Part shown: in pieces, positions 47,567 to 55,663 of the stretch
How the letters are laid out: the number at the start of each line of letters is the position of its first letter
Numbering within the stretch: the stretch's first letter is position 1
DNA from: Acidimicrobiia bacterium
GTDB taxonomy: Bacteria; Actinomycetota; Acidimicrobiia; Spongiisociales; UBA11373
Direction: 5' to 3'
Length of the DNA: 64,000 bases
Assembly: GCA_040902765.1 (NCBI GenBank)
Contig: JBBDWO010000014.1
Span: 1 to 64,000, forward strand
The notes under the pieces: generated by a model
Told to the model about the DNA's origin: nothing
What the model saw: the letters and a program-made list of their open reading frames with translations, nothing else
Database searches by the model: none
Made by a program: the position numbers and the translations under genes

Positions 47567-48265
47567 TCAGGAGGAGTCTTGGTCCCCATCGGCTCCGCCG
47601 CCGGCATCGCCGTCGCCGGATGCGCCTTCGGATTCCTCGCCCTCCTCGCCCTCGGGCAGCTCACCCTCTTCCAGCTCGCCCTCGTCGACCGGCTCCTCGA
47701 CCTCGACGATCCGCGGGATGACGACGGTGACCAGGCTGGCGTCGGGGTCCTCGGTGTACTCGACACCTTCGATCGCCGGGAGGTCGGCGACCTTGAGCGT
47801 GTCACCGACGATCATCTCCGAGATGTCGAGCGGGATGCTGGACGGGATGTCCATTGGCAGGGCACTCACATGGACCACGGTTCGGATCGTCTCCAGCACC
47901 CCGCCCTCCTTGGTGCCCTCGGGGGTGCCCAGGTACTCGACGTGGACCTCGGCGGCGATGGCCTCGTCGAGGGAGATACTGATGAAGTCGAGATGGACGA
48001 TCTCTCCCCGGACGGGATCCCGCTGGACCTCGCGAGCGACCGTGAGGAGCTTCTTCTGCCCCTCCACCGACAGGTCGATGAGCGCGTTGGCTCCCGACTC
48101 CGTGTGCAACACGGCGTAGAGCTCCCTGCGATCGACGCTGATCGTCACGGCGTCGCGTCCCCGGCCATACACCATGGCGGGGACGCGACCATCGCGTCGC
48201 ATGCGGCGCGCGCTGCGCGAGCCGAACTCGGAACGCGGCTCGCCGCGCAGTTTGACCTGATTCAT
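47567..48265 (-). CDS. rplY: 50S ribosomal protein L25, Ctc (TL5) form
   Basis: A 232-residue L25/Ctc protein binding 5S rRNA. The N-terminal L25 domain (about 1-95; RSEFGSRSARRMRRDGRVPA and MVYGRGRDAVTISVDRREL) is followed by a TL5-type C-terminal beta domain (about 96-190) and a very acidic tail (about 190-232, rich in Glu, Gly and Asp). The ATG has GAGGAG 8 nt upstream and a sigma-70-like promoter at 48301-48330. Co-transcribed with pth. Confidence 0.95.
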   Translation of the reverse strand: MNQVKLRGEPRSEFGSRSARRMRRDGRVPAMVYGRGRDAVTISVDRRELYAVLHTESGANALIDLSVEGQKKLLTVAREVQRDPVRGEIVHLDFISISLDEAIAAEVHVEYLGTPEGTKEGGVLETIRTVVHVSALPMDIPSSIPLDISEMIVGDTLKVADLPAIEGVEYTEDPDASLVTVVIPRIVEVEEPVDEGELEEGELPEGEEGEESEGASGDGDAGGGADGDQDSS

Positions 48266-48300
48266 CGCGAAATCTCCTCGGAGGGCAGAGGGGGGTGGTC

Positions 48301-48330
48301 ATTATCGCCCACAGACGACGCATTCGGCAA
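48301..48330 (-). promoter_or_regulatory. Sigma-70-like promoter of rplY-pth
   Basis: On the minus strand a -35 TTGCCG (48325-48330) and a -10 GATAAT (48301-48306) are separated by 18 nt. The leader of about 30 nt contains the ribosome site. Confidence 0.55.
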
Positions 48331-48365
48331 GGCGAGAACGCCTCCACCGTGCCGAGGTGCCCGAG

Positions 48366-48371
48366 TACCAT
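48366..48371 (+). promoter_or_regulatory. Leaderless -10 hexamer (TACCAT)
   Basis: It ends 7 nt before the ATG at 48379 and selects that start. Confidence 0.45.
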
Positions 48372-48378
48372 CCCAACT

Positions 48379-48783
48379 ATGACCGAAGTACCGCACATGG
48401 ACGAGGACGAGGTGGCGTCACACCACGACACACCCGCAACCGACCACGCAGCCATCGAGAAGGCGGAGGCGACTCGGCGGCAGAACGCAGGCGAGCGCAA
48501 GGTCTTCGTCGGCACCGGGTTCTTCTGGGGCCTGGTGTTTGGCGTCCTGATCACCGCGGTGGTGATCGTCTTTGCCGCGCAGAACACGGCGAGCATCGAG
48601 GTCAGGTTCCTCGGGTGGCGGTTTACCACTCCGCTCATCGTGCTCATCCTGGGATCGGTCCTGGCCGGCGTCATCATCGACGAGGTCGCCGGCTTGGTCT
48701 ACCGCCGGCGCAAGCGGCGGATCCTCAATGAACGCGAAGAACTCAAGCGACTCCGCCAGCAGACGAACAACCAGCCCTCCTGA
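48379..48783 (+). CDS. LapA-domain (DUF1049) membrane protein
   Basis: A 134-residue protein. A hydrophilic N-terminus (about 1-50, acidic then basic) precedes two transmembrane helices (VFVGTGFFWGLVFGVLITAV and FTTPLIVLILGSVLAGVIID) around the signature VIVFAAQNTASIEVRFLGWR, which is the LapA/DUF1049 hallmark. A basic cytoplasmic tail with coiled-coil tendency ends the protein. LapA proteins take part in lipopolysaccharide assembly in proteobacteria; in actinobacteria the role is unknown. The start follows the leaderless hexamer; an earlier ATG at 48295 adds an implausible leader. Confidence 0.86.
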   Translation: MTEVPHMDEDEVASHHDTPATDHAAIEKAEATRRQNAGERKVFVGTGFFWGLVFGVLITAVVIVFAAQNTASIEVRFLGWRFTTPLIVLILGSVLAGVIIDEVAGLVYRRRKRRILNEREELKRLRQQTNNQPS

Positions 48784-48815
48784 CCGGGTCTCCGGCTACC
48801 GCGAGTCCGAGAGGG

Positions 48816-48950
48816 TCAGCCGCTCTTCTTGCGGAACAAGCCGGTGATCGCCTCGAGGAGACCGCCGCCGGACGAAGCGGAGGTGCCGCCCCCGCCGCCG
48901 CCACTCCCGCCCAGCCGCCCCATCACCAGATCGATGATCGGCGGCGACAT
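48816..48950 (-). CDS. Possible 44-residue Gly-rich small protein
   Basis: A short frame beginning MSPPIIDLVMGRLGGSG, then a poly-Gly/Ser stretch, and ending LLEAITGLFRKKSG. AAGAGG lies 9 nt before the ATG, and the amphipathic C-terminal helix and basic end look protein-like. The composition could also arise by chance in GC-rich DNA. It converges on the LapA gene. No family recognised. Confidence 0.35.
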   Translation of the reverse strand: MSPPIIDLVMGRLGGSGGGGGGTSASSGGGLLEAITGLFRKKSG

Positions 48951-49053
48951 CCGGAAAATCCTCTTCGGGGCATTCAGCCCGGGCTGCGGCTCCCTGTAAC
49001 TCGGGGAGTCCGAAACTAGTCTAAGGGATGTCCGCTACAACAGGAGGCGTGGG

Positions 49054-49206
49054 GTGAGGTTCTCGAAGTTGTGGAACATCGTCCTGGCCGTATGGCTGGT
49101 GTTCTGGGGGGTAGTCACCATGGGATGGGTGACGATGAGCTCCGCAGGCGACATCCTGGGCATCGGCGCGATCATCGCCGGCGTCCTGCTGGCCCTGGAC
49201 AAGTAA
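49054..49206 (+). CDS. 50-residue hydrophobic small membrane protein
   Basis: A small gene encoding MRFSKLWNIVLAVWLVFWGV then VTMGWVTMSSAGDILGIGAI and a final IAGVLLALDK. It forms two hydrophobic helices with a short Ser/Asp loop. AGGAGG lies 6 nt before the GTG and TAGTCT about 28 nt upstream could be its -10. The stop is followed at once by two strong hairpins. No family is recognised, though the layout recalls short SPW-like membrane proteins. The ribosome site and terminators together make it credible. Confidence 0.72.
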   Translation: MRFSKLWNIVLAVWLVFWGVVTMGWVTMSSAGDILGIGAIIAGVLLALDK

Positions 49207-49214
49207 CACCGACC

Positions 49215-49242
49215 GAGAGTCGGCGGCCGTCCGCCGACTCTC
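49215..49242. terminator. Perfect 12-bp terminator hairpin
   Basis: GAGAGTCGGCGG-CCGT-CCGCCGACTCTC, starting 8 bp after the small membrane protein stop. No U-tract. Confidence 0.75.
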
Positions 49243-49246
49243 CACA

Positions 49247-49272
49247 CCGACCGGACCGCGAGGTCCGGTCGG
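49247..49272. terminator. Perfect 11-bp terminator hairpin with GCGA loop
   Basis: CCGACCGGACC-GCGA-GGTCCGGTCGG. The GNRA tetraloop stabilises RNA on the plus strand. It lies 11 bp from the stop of the convergent gene, so the pair of hairpins can act on both strands. Confidence 0.72.
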
Positions 49273-49283
49273 TCTCGTCCGGA

Positions 49284-50585
49284 TCAGGCCGTCTGCAGAC
49301 CTTCCATGTAGTCGCGCAGCTCGGGTAGGGCGGTCATCTTCTCGTAGAAGAAGTTGTTGACCAGGTTGAGCAGGCGTTCCCGGGCAGCTTCCGCCTCACC
49401 CGAGTCGATACCTTCGGGTCGCGACACCCCGTCGCGCAGGCTCAACAGGGCGGCGACGATCTCCTCCTCCTCGACGCCCTCGAGCGCACGGATGACCCCG
49501 ATGATCGCCCGATCCACCTGCCCGATCACGGTCTGGCGATCCATCGTCGACTCCCCCTCGATCGCCTCATCGATGGTGCGCACCACGGCGTACACCTGAT
49601 ACAGCACGGTCGCCGGCTCGTCGAAGATCTCCCGGAGGAAGGCGGCCTCGACGTAACGGCCGTTCAATCGAAAGATGTTGTACATGCGCTTCGCCGCCTT
49701 GCCTACGTTACGCCCCTCGCCGGAGATGTACTTGCGTACTTCCTTCTCGAGCGCCTTCACATAGTCGTCGAGTGCATCCGCCGACACGTGCTGGGCCAGC
49801 TTGTTGAACAGGGGTATCTCCTCGGCGTTGAGGTAGACCTCCTGGAAGTAGGGGTCCAGGTAGCCGTCGAGCGGCGTGATCGAACCGTCGGGCGCCTCCC
49901 AGGTGACGTCGAGCATGTTCGAGGCATTGGCGACCTGGCGACGGACCGGGTCGGCGACCACCCAGTCCAGCTTGCACCAGCCAGGCTCGTGGGCCACGTC
50001 CTTCCAACGGATCGTGACTTCCCCGCCCGATCCGTCGACGCCGGTGAACTGCCCGGTTACGACGTCGTCAGCGCTCCACGCGATCGGCGTCCCCGCTCGC
50101 ATGGTCTGGGTGCCACGGGCGACGTCGAAGGGATAGTCGCCGAACTTGACCTCGATCAGCCGGTAGGTCTCCCCTTCCAGCGTGTCGAGTGCCTTCTTCC
50201 GCAGCACCTCGCCGATGCGCCGGCAGGCATCCTCCCGGGTCGGCGCCTTGATGTTGACTCGCTCGAAGAAGTCGGCATCGCCGGGATACGTCTGGATCTT
50301 GGATTGGGCGGCGGAACCGCTCAGGGCCAGCGCGGTCTCGACGTCGTCCTCGTCCGGGATCTCCACCAGGGCTCCGATGGCACGGAAGAAGGCGATGTCG
50401 ACGGGGGAGAAGTCGAGCATGGCGACGCTATGGCCGAACACGCCGGTTCGGTGGTCCAACGTGACCTCGTCTCCCTCAGCGGCGAGGTCGATGCGCCGCA
50501 GCCAGTCGGCGGCATCCTCCTCCTTGAACTCCAGACCGGCGTGTCGGGCGGATTCGACTATGCGTTCGAGATCGGGGTGTGCCAT
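49284..50585 (-). CDS. Unknown protein with nucleotidyltransferase-like GS...DxDF motif
   Basis: A 433-residue soluble protein I do not recognise. Residues about 88-112 read LALSGSAAQSKIQTYPGDAD and then FFERVNI: a Gly-Ser pair followed by Asp-x-Asp-Phe, the pattern of polymerase-beta-fold nucleotidyltransferases. Nearby are GEVLRKKALDTLEGETYRLI and EVKFGDYPFDVARGTQT. The remaining 220 residues are mostly helical (YVKALEKEVRKYISGEGRNV; LREIFDEPATVLYQVYAVVR). No signal or membrane segment. GGAGG 8 nt before the ATG fixes the start. It may be an NTP-transferring enzyme; this is a motif-level guess only. Confidence 0.7.
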   Translation of the reverse strand: MAHPDLERIVESARHAGLEFKEEDAADWLRRIDLAAEGDEVTLDHRTGVFGHSVAMLDFSPVDIAFFRAIGALVEIPDEDDVETALALSGSAAQSKIQTYPGDADFFERVNIKAPTREDACRRIGEVLRKKALDTLEGETYRLIEVKFGDYPFDVARGTQTMRAGTPIAWSADDVVTGQFTGVDGSGGEVTIRWKDVAHEPGWCKLDWVVADPVRRQVANASNMLDVTWEAPDGSITPLDGYLDPYFQEVYLNAEEIPLFNKLAQHVSADALDDYVKALEKEVRKYISGEGRNVGKAAKRMYNIFRLNGRYVEAAFLREIFDEPATVLYQVYAVVRTIDEAIEGESTMDRQTVIGQVDRAIIGVIRALEGVEEEEIVAALLSLRDGVSRPEGIDSGEAEAARERLLNLVNNFFYEKMTALPELRDYMEGLQTA

Positions 50586-50595
50586 GGTCAGAGCC

Positions 50596-50720
50596 TCCAG
50601 TCGCCAGTCACCAGAGTCGCCAGTCACCAGCCGCCAGCACGGCAGCCGACCGACACATGACACTACCCGCGCCACCGTATCGCCGTCCGCCTCTGGCTGG
50701 AGGCTGGTGGCTGGTGGCTG
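50596..50720. repeat. Heptamer arrays on both sides of a short gap
   Basis: CCAGTCG, CCAGTCA, a break, then CCAGTCA, CCAGCCG-like units lie at about 50597-50638. GGCTGGA, GGCTGGT, GGCTGGT, GGCTG lie at about 50695-50720. A GGCGC...GCGCC hairpin follows at 50722-50736. The arrays occupy the space between the unknown gene and prs. Confidence 0.75.
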
Positions 50721-50737
50721 CGGCGCCGGTAGCGCCC

Positions 50738-51709
50738 CTAGACGTTCTCGCCCATGAAGATCGACGAAACCGATTCGTCCTCGAAGATGGCCTTGAGGGT
50801 GTCGGCGAGGAGCGGTCCGATCGACAGGATGGTCAGGTTGGGCAGCTCCTGCGCGTCGAGCGGCACCGGAACGGTGTTGGTGACCACCACCGCTTCGATC
50901 GGCGAGTTCTTGATGCGGTCGACCGCCGGCGGCGACAGCACGCCGTGGGTGGCGAGAGCCCTGACCGAGAGAGCGCCTCGCTCCATCAGGAGATCGGCGG
51001 CGGCGGTGATGGTCCCGGCGGTGTCGATGATGTCGTCGATGATGACGCAGTGCCGGGCAGCGACGTCTCCGACGATTTGGAGAGCGGTCACGTCGTTGGC
51101 GATGTCGGTACGCCGCCGCTTGTTGACGAAGGCAACCTCGGCATCGAGCCGTCGGGCGTACTTCGAGGCCTGCTTCACCCGCCCGCTGTCCGGTGACACC
51201 ACGGTCAGCGGCGCCGGGACGGTGGCGGCCACGAACTCACTGAAGATCGGCAACGCGGTGAGCGAGTCGAACGGCTTCTCGCTGAAGCCCTGGATCTGCG
51301 GGGAATGGAGATCGACCGACACCAGGCGATCGGCGCCGGCGGCGAGGAACAGATCGGCCATGAGCCGTGCCGAGATCGGCTCCCGGGGCATACCTTTCTT
51401 GTCCTGCCGGGCATACCCGTAGAACGGGACAACGGCCGTGATCCGCTTCGCCGACGCCCGCTGCAGAGCGTCGATCATGATCAACTGCTCCATGATGTGG
51501 TAGTTGATCGGGTGGCTGTGACTCTGGAGCACGAAGCAGTCGGCCCCGCGCACGCTTTCGTTGAATCGGACCCGGATCTCGCCGTTGGCGAACTGGGATC
51601 GGTGGACGTCGCCGAGCGAGACACCCAGCAGGTCGGCGACTTCCCGAGCGAGCGGCTCGTTGGCCGACCCGGTGAAGAGCATGAGGCGCTTTCGGTTCGG
51701 TGTCTCCAT
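50738..51709 (-). CDS. prs: Ribose-phosphate pyrophosphokinase
   Basis: A 323-residue PRPP synthase. Signatures: LMLFTGSANEPLAREVADLL, SQFANGEIRVRFNESVRG, VVPFYGYARQDKKGMPREPI (ATP-binding flexible loop), SVDLHSPQIQGF, VVSPDSGRVKQASKYARRLD and VIIDDIIDTAGTITAAADLL (PRPP-binding loop). The length and order match the class I enzyme. The start lies 6 bp downstream of the glmU stop, and glmU-prs is the common actinobacterial order. The product feeds nucleotide, His and Trp synthesis. Confidence 0.96.
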   Translation of the reverse strand: METPNRKRLMLFTGSANEPLAREVADLLGVSLGDVHRSQFANGEIRVRFNESVRGADCFVLQSHSHPINYHIMEQLIMIDALQRASAKRITAVVPFYGYARQDKKGMPREPISARLMADLFLAAGADRLVSVDLHSPQIQGFSEKPFDSLTALPIFSEFVAATVPAPLTVVSPDSGRVKQASKYARRLDAEVAFVNKRRRTDIANDVTALQIVGDVAARHCVIIDDIIDTAGTITAAADLLMERGALSVRALATHGVLSPPAVDRIKNSPIEAVVVTNTVPVPLDAQELPNLTILSIGPLLADTLKAIFEDESVSSIFMGENV

Positions 51710-51715
51710 CGATGC

Positions 51716-53095
51716 CTACTCGTCCTCCGCCTGGTGCAACCGCTCTCGGCGCTCAGCGTACCCGGGGATCTCCTTCTGCGCGGACCGCTCCACGGCGAGT
51801 GCGCCCGGTGAGACGTCGCGCGTGATCACAGAGCCCGCCCCGGTGATGGCGTCGTCGCCGACAGACACGGGCGCCACCAGCATCGTGTCCGAGCCGATGA
51901 ACACCCGGTCGCCGATGTGGGTCTCGTGCTTGTCGTACCCGTCGTAGTTGCAGGTGATGGTGCCGGCGCCGATGTTGCTGTGCTCGCCGATCGTGGCGTC
52001 ACCGACATAAGCGAGGTGCGGCACCTTCGATCCCTCGCCGACCGTCGATGCCTTGATCTCGACGAACGAGCCCGCCTTGGCGTCGCGGTGCAGAACCGTC
52101 CCGGGACGGAGGCTGGCGAAGGGACCAACATCCACTCCGGGACCCACCGAGGCGCCGCGGACCACCGAATACCAGATCCGCGCCCCGTCGGCGACCTCCG
52201 AGTCGGCGACGAACACCTCGGGGCCGAGGCGTACCCCTCGTCCGACACTCGATCTCCCCTCGATGTGGGTTCCCGGGTAGATGGTGGTACCCGGACCGAC
52301 CGACACCGCGGCGTCGATGTACACCCGGCTGGGATCCGGCATGTCGACGCCTTCGCGCATCAGAGCGCCGTTGATCCGCCCCCGGAGTACGGCGGCCACG
52401 CCGGCGAGCTGCTCGTGGGTGTTGACGCCCAGTACCTCGTCGGGATCGGTGACCGCCACCGCAGCGACGCCGTCGGGTACCAGGGCGGCGACGACGTCAG
52501 TCAGGTAGCGCTCGCCCTTGGCGTTCGCCTCGCCGATGTCACCGAGCACCCGGGCAAGGGCTCCAAGCCTGAAGACGTAGGTCGACACCGCCACCTCGTC
52601 GATGGCGAGCGTCGCCTCATCGGCATCGACGTGCTCGACGATCCGGGAGACCCGCTCGCCGTCCCGAACGACGCGGCCGTATCCGCTCGGATCAGCGAGG
52701 CGAGCGGTGAGCATGGTGCACGCGCTGCCACCGGCGGCGTGCGCCTCGAGCAGGGACCTGAGGGTGCCTGCGGTGAGCAGCGGCGAGTCGCCGGGCACCA
52801 CCAGCACGGTGTCGTCGGCTGCTCCCGCCGTCGCTCCAAGCGCGACCTCGGCGGCGTGACCGGTGCCCCCGGGGAGATCCTGGACCACACTGATCACCCC
52901 GTCGGGCAGAACGGCTACGAGGTCGTCGGCGCCCTTCGGGATGACGACCACCACGTCGTCGGCGCCGGCTTCGCGGACGGCGGCGACGACCCAGGAGACG
53001 AGGGAGCGGCCAGCGACCTGGTGCAGCACCTTCGGAAGGTCGCAGCCCATTCGGGTGCCCTTGCCGGCGGCGAGGATCACCGCCCGAACGGTCAT
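51716..53095 (-). CDS. glmU: Bifunctional UDP-GlcNAc pyrophosphorylase / GlcN-1-P acetyltransferase
   Basis: A 459-residue GlmU. The N-terminal uridyltransferase (about 1-225) opens VRAVILAAGKGTRMGCDLPK and has QDLPGGTGHAAEVALGA. The C-terminal left-handed beta-helix (about 255-450) shows hexapeptide repeats (VYIDAAVSVGPGTTIYPGTH; IGEHSNIGAGTITCNYDGYD) with the acetyl-CoA site near AITGAGSVITRDVSPGAL. It makes UDP-GlcNAc for peptidoglycan. GGGAGG lies 10 nt upstream of the ATG. tRNA-Gln lies just upstream on the same strand. Confidence 0.96.
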   Translation of the reverse strand: MTVRAVILAAGKGTRMGCDLPKVLHQVAGRSLVSWVVAAVREAGADDVVVVIPKGADDLVAVLPDGVISVVQDLPGGTGHAAEVALGATAGAADDTVLVVPGDSPLLTAGTLRSLLEAHAAGGSACTMLTARLADPSGYGRVVRDGERVSRIVEHVDADEATLAIDEVAVSTYVFRLGALARVLGDIGEANAKGERYLTDVVAALVPDGVAAVAVTDPDEVLGVNTHEQLAGVAAVLRGRINGALMREGVDMPDPSRVYIDAAVSVGPGTTIYPGTHIEGRSSVGRGVRLGPEVFVADSEVADGARIWYSVVRGASVGPGVDVGPFASLRPGTVLHRDAKAGSFVEIKASTVGEGSKVPHLAYVGDATIGEHSNIGAGTITCNYDGYDKHETHIGDRVFIGSDTMLVAPVSVGDDAITGAGSVITRDVSPGALAVERSAQKEIPGYAERRERLHQAEDE

Positions 53096-53117
53096 CTTTG
53101 ATCAACCTCCCATCGAG

Positions 53118-53192
53118 TGGCTGGGGGGATAGGACTCGAACCCATACTTTGGGGACCAAAACCCCACGTGCTGCCGATTACACCACCCCCCA
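53118..53192 (-). tRNA. tRNA-Gln (anticodon TTG), CCA encoded
   Basis: On the minus strand the acceptor stem is TGGGGGG/CCCCCCA, the anticodon arm GTGGGGTTTTGGTCCCCA (anticodon TTG), the T-loop GGTTCGAGTCC, and the discriminator G followed by CCA. The length is 75 nt including CCA. Its first 15 nt encode the last four codons and the stop of ispE. Confidence 0.96.
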
Positions 53193-54059
53193 CGGGGGCG
53201 GGGGCAGTGTACCCCCGGGGGTGCCGTCCCAACCCCGGTCGACCGGCGACGCGGCAGCGCCGAAGCGGCCATCGACGGCGAGCGCAGCGTCGTCGGCTTC
53301 GTCGCGGGTGACGAAGAACCCGAAGACGGTCGGACCGCTCCCGGTCACCATCGCCTCCTGACCCCAGACCCGTGAGCACTCGGCGATCCAGTCGCCCAAC
53401 TCGGGGCGCACCACGAGGGCGGCCGGGACCAGGTCGTTGACGAGCGGGCCGTACTCCCGGAGTCCCGGCGGAAGGGCACTCGCCTCCAGCGCCGGGCCAT
53501 GCGGACCATCGAGCCGATCCCAGGCATCGAAGACGTCCTTCGTGCTGAGGGGGAACGGCGGGGTGACCACGGCGAGGTGGTAGTCGCCGGGGAGCTGCAC
53601 CCTGGTCAGCACCTCTCCCCGTCCTTCGACCAATACCGACCCGCCGGTCAGACACACCGGCACGTCGGAGCCGAGCCCTGGCGCCAGCGCCCGCACCTGG
53701 CGTTCGCCCACCCCAACGAGGCCGGCCGTGGCGACCAGGGTCGCCGCCGCGTCGGCGCTGCCGCCCCCGAGGCCCGCCGCCACCGGGATGTGCTTCTCGA
53801 GATGCACGGCGAACCGGGCAACGGACGAGGACGCCCGCCTCACGGCCTCGACCGCCCGCCACGCCAGATTGTCCTCGTCGGCGACGAGTTCGGTGTCGCC
53901 ACCCACGCTCACCTCGTCATCCTCGGCGAGGTCGACCGACACCGAGTCGGCGAGGTCGATCGACTGGATCAAAGAACGCACCTCGTGGAAACCGTCGGGC
54001 CGCCTGGCCCCGACCCTGAGGTCGAGATTGACCTTGGCGTGGGCGCGCAGGATGGTCAC
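53178..54059 (-). CDS. ispE: 4-Diphosphocytidyl-2-C-methyl-D-erythritol kinase
   Basis: A 293-residue GHMP kinase of the non-mevalonate isoprenoid pathway. Motifs: AHAKVNLDLRVGARRPDGFH at the start, HIPVAAGLGGGSADAAATLV (ATP loop) and GSGPTVFGFFV (motif 3). The pathway supplies the prenyl chains used by menA in this window. The C-terminus is unusual: the last residues (WGVV-stop) are encoded by the 5' end of tRNA-Gln on the same strand. The stop of ksgA overlaps this start by 4 bp, so ksgA and ispE are coupled. Confidence 0.94.
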   Translation of the reverse strand: MTILRAHAKVNLDLRVGARRPDGFHEVRSLIQSIDLADSVSVDLAEDDEVSVGGDTELVADEDNLAWRAVEAVRRASSSVARFAVHLEKHIPVAAGLGGGSADAAATLVATAGLVGVGERQVRALAPGLGSDVPVCLTGGSVLVEGRGEVLTRVQLPGDYHLAVVTPPFPLSTKDVFDAWDRLDGPHGPALEASALPPGLREYGPLVNDLVPAALVVRPELGDWIAECSRVWGQEAMVTGSGPTVFGFFVTRDEADDAALAVDGRFGAAASPVDRGWDGTPGGTLPPPPWGVV

Positions 54060-54868
54060 GCCGCAGCCGCCAGCCGGAGGAAGTCGTCGGAGGCGAGTTC
54101 CTCAGCACGCCGCGTCGGATCGATGCCGGCGGCCTCCAGGAGCGCGCCGGGGTCGTCGACCACTGTTCGCAGGGACGATCTGAGCATCTTGCGTCGCTGG
54201 CCGAATGCCGCAGCCGCCAGGGCGATCGCCGCGGGAGCCAGCGGATGGGGTTCGATCCGATCCATCACCACAACCGACGATGCCACGGGCGTCGGTGGCG
54301 TGAAGACATGGCCCGGGGCGCGGAGCACCACCGAGGCGTTGGCATGCAGGGCGACGATCACCGACGGCACGCCGTAGGTGCGGCTCCCGGGCACCGCGAC
54401 GAATCGATCGATCGCCTCGCGCTGCAGCATGACCACCATTCGGCGTACCCGCGGTGCATGCCGGAGCACATCGAGGACCAGCGGAGTGCCCACGTTGTAC
54501 GGCAAGTTGGCCACCATCGCCCACTCCCCCGCCGGCAGGTCGGCCTCGAAGTCGACCTTCATGGCATCGACAAACCGTATCTCGACGCCGCCGATGCCGG
54601 CGAGTGTCTCGTCCAGCACCGGCCGCAGCGACTCGTCGATCTCGTAGGCGATCACGGAGGCTCCGGTGGCGGCGAGGGCTCGGGTGAGCGTGCCCGCACC
54701 GGCACCGACCTCGACCACGAGATCTCCGGGACCGGACCCGGCGATCTCCACGATCCGCCGCACCGTGTTCGGTTCCGTCAGGAAGTGCTGACCGAGCCGC
54801 TTCGACAACCGAATCCCATGGCGAGCCAGCAGGTCGGTGGTGGCCGAACGGCCCAGGGGCTCAGACAT
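54056..54868 (-). CDS. ksgA: 16S rRNA dimethyladenosine methyltransferase (RsmA/KsgA)
   Basis: A 270-residue SAM-dependent enzyme that dimethylates two adjacent adenosines near the 3' end of 16S rRNA. Motifs: RLSKRLGQHFLTEPNTVRRI, LVVEVGAGAGTLTRALAATG (SAM site), YEIDESL, and VANLPYNVGTPLVLDVL with the catalytic NLPY. It ends with FGQRRKMLRSSLRTV, the family's rRNA-binding helix. ATG at 54868 overlaps the tatD stop by 8 bp. The tatD-ksgA-ispE order is common in actinobacteria. Confidence 0.96.
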   Translation of the reverse strand: MSEPLGRSATTDLLARHGIRLSKRLGQHFLTEPNTVRRIVEIAGSGPGDLVVEVGAGAGTLTRALAATGASVIAYEIDESLRPVLDETLAGIGGVEIRFVDAMKVDFEADLPAGEWAMVANLPYNVGTPLVLDVLRHAPRVRRMVVMLQREAIDRFVAVPGSRTYGVPSVIVALHANASVVLRAPGHVFTPPTPVASSVVVMDRIEPHPLAPAAIALAAAAFGQRRKMLRSSLRTVVDDPGALLEAAGIDPTRRAEELASDDFLRLAAAA

Positions 54869-55649
54869 GCCCGAACACCCGGGCCGCGGTCTCTGTCGTG
54901 GCGGCCGCCACCTCCGACTCGGCGACTCCCCATACGGTGGCGAGGGCACGCCCCACCGACACCACATTCGCCGGCTCGTTGGGCAGGTGACGGTAGGGGG
55001 GTGGGGTCAGGTACGGCGTGTCGGTCTCGACCATCACGCGATCCATCGGCGCGACCGCGGCACCTCGCCGCACGGTGTCTCCGGTGGTAAAGGCCACCGG
55101 ACCGGCGAACGAGAAGGTCACGCCGAGCTCCAGGAACCGCTTGGTCCACCTGGGTCCACCCGTCCAGCAGTGAAGGATGGCACGGTCACTCCACCCGGAG
55201 GCGGCGAGGATGGCATGCACGTCCTCGAAGGCGTCCCGACAGTGCACGATCACCGGTAGGCCGAGGGAGGCGGCGAGCCGCACCTGGTCGGCAAAGGCCC
55301 CCACCTGGGCATCCCGAGGGGCGAGGTTGCGATAGAAGTCGAGCCCGCACTCCCCGACGGCCACCGACGCCGCGGCGAGGCGCTCGAGAGCATCGCGCTC
55401 CGCTGGCCACGACTCCGCCTGGTGCGGATGGAGCCCGGCAGTCGCCAGCACGGTCCCGGGATGATCCGCGGCCAGCCGCTGCGACGCCTCGGAGGTGGCG
55501 AGGTCGGTCCCGGGAGCGACCACCCAGGCGACGCCAGCCGCAGCCGCCCGCTCGAGGAGCAGCGCCGGTGCCTCCGCCGCCAGCTGGAGGTGACAGTGGG
55601 TGTCGACCCAGGTCCCCGGCTCCCCGTTTCCCGTTCCCCGAGTCGTCAC
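54861..55649 (-). CDS. tatD: TatD-family metal-dependent deoxyribonuclease
   Basis: A 262-residue TIM-barrel hydrolase. The metal ligands are recognisable: WVDTHCHLQL (HxH), AVGECGLDFY (Glu), LPVIVHCRDAFEDVHAIL (His), AILHCWTGG (His) and VMVETDTPYLTPPPYRH (Asp). It acts as a 3'-5' nuclease in DNA repair or turnover. The start is unusual: no ATG or GTG lies near the conserved VDTHCH, and the nearest, GTG at 55649, adds an 18-residue leader (TTRGTGNGEPGT) whose DNA has a 7-bp period. The true start may differ. Between metG and tatD lies a seven-unit heptamer array. Confidence 0.9.
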   Translation of the reverse strand: MTTRGTGNGEPGTWVDTHCHLQLAAEAPALLLERAAAAGVAWVVAPGTDLATSEASQRLAADHPGTVLATAGLHPHQAESWPAERDALERLAAASVAVGECGLDFYRNLAPRDAQVGAFADQVRLAASLGLPVIVHCRDAFEDVHAILAASGWSDRAILHCWTGGPRWTKRFLELGVTFSFAGPVAFTTGDTVRRGAAVAPMDRVMVETDTPYLTPPPYRHLPNEPANVVSVGRALATVWGVAESEVAAATTETAARVFGHV

Positions 55650-55663
55650 GACGAGCGCCAGGT

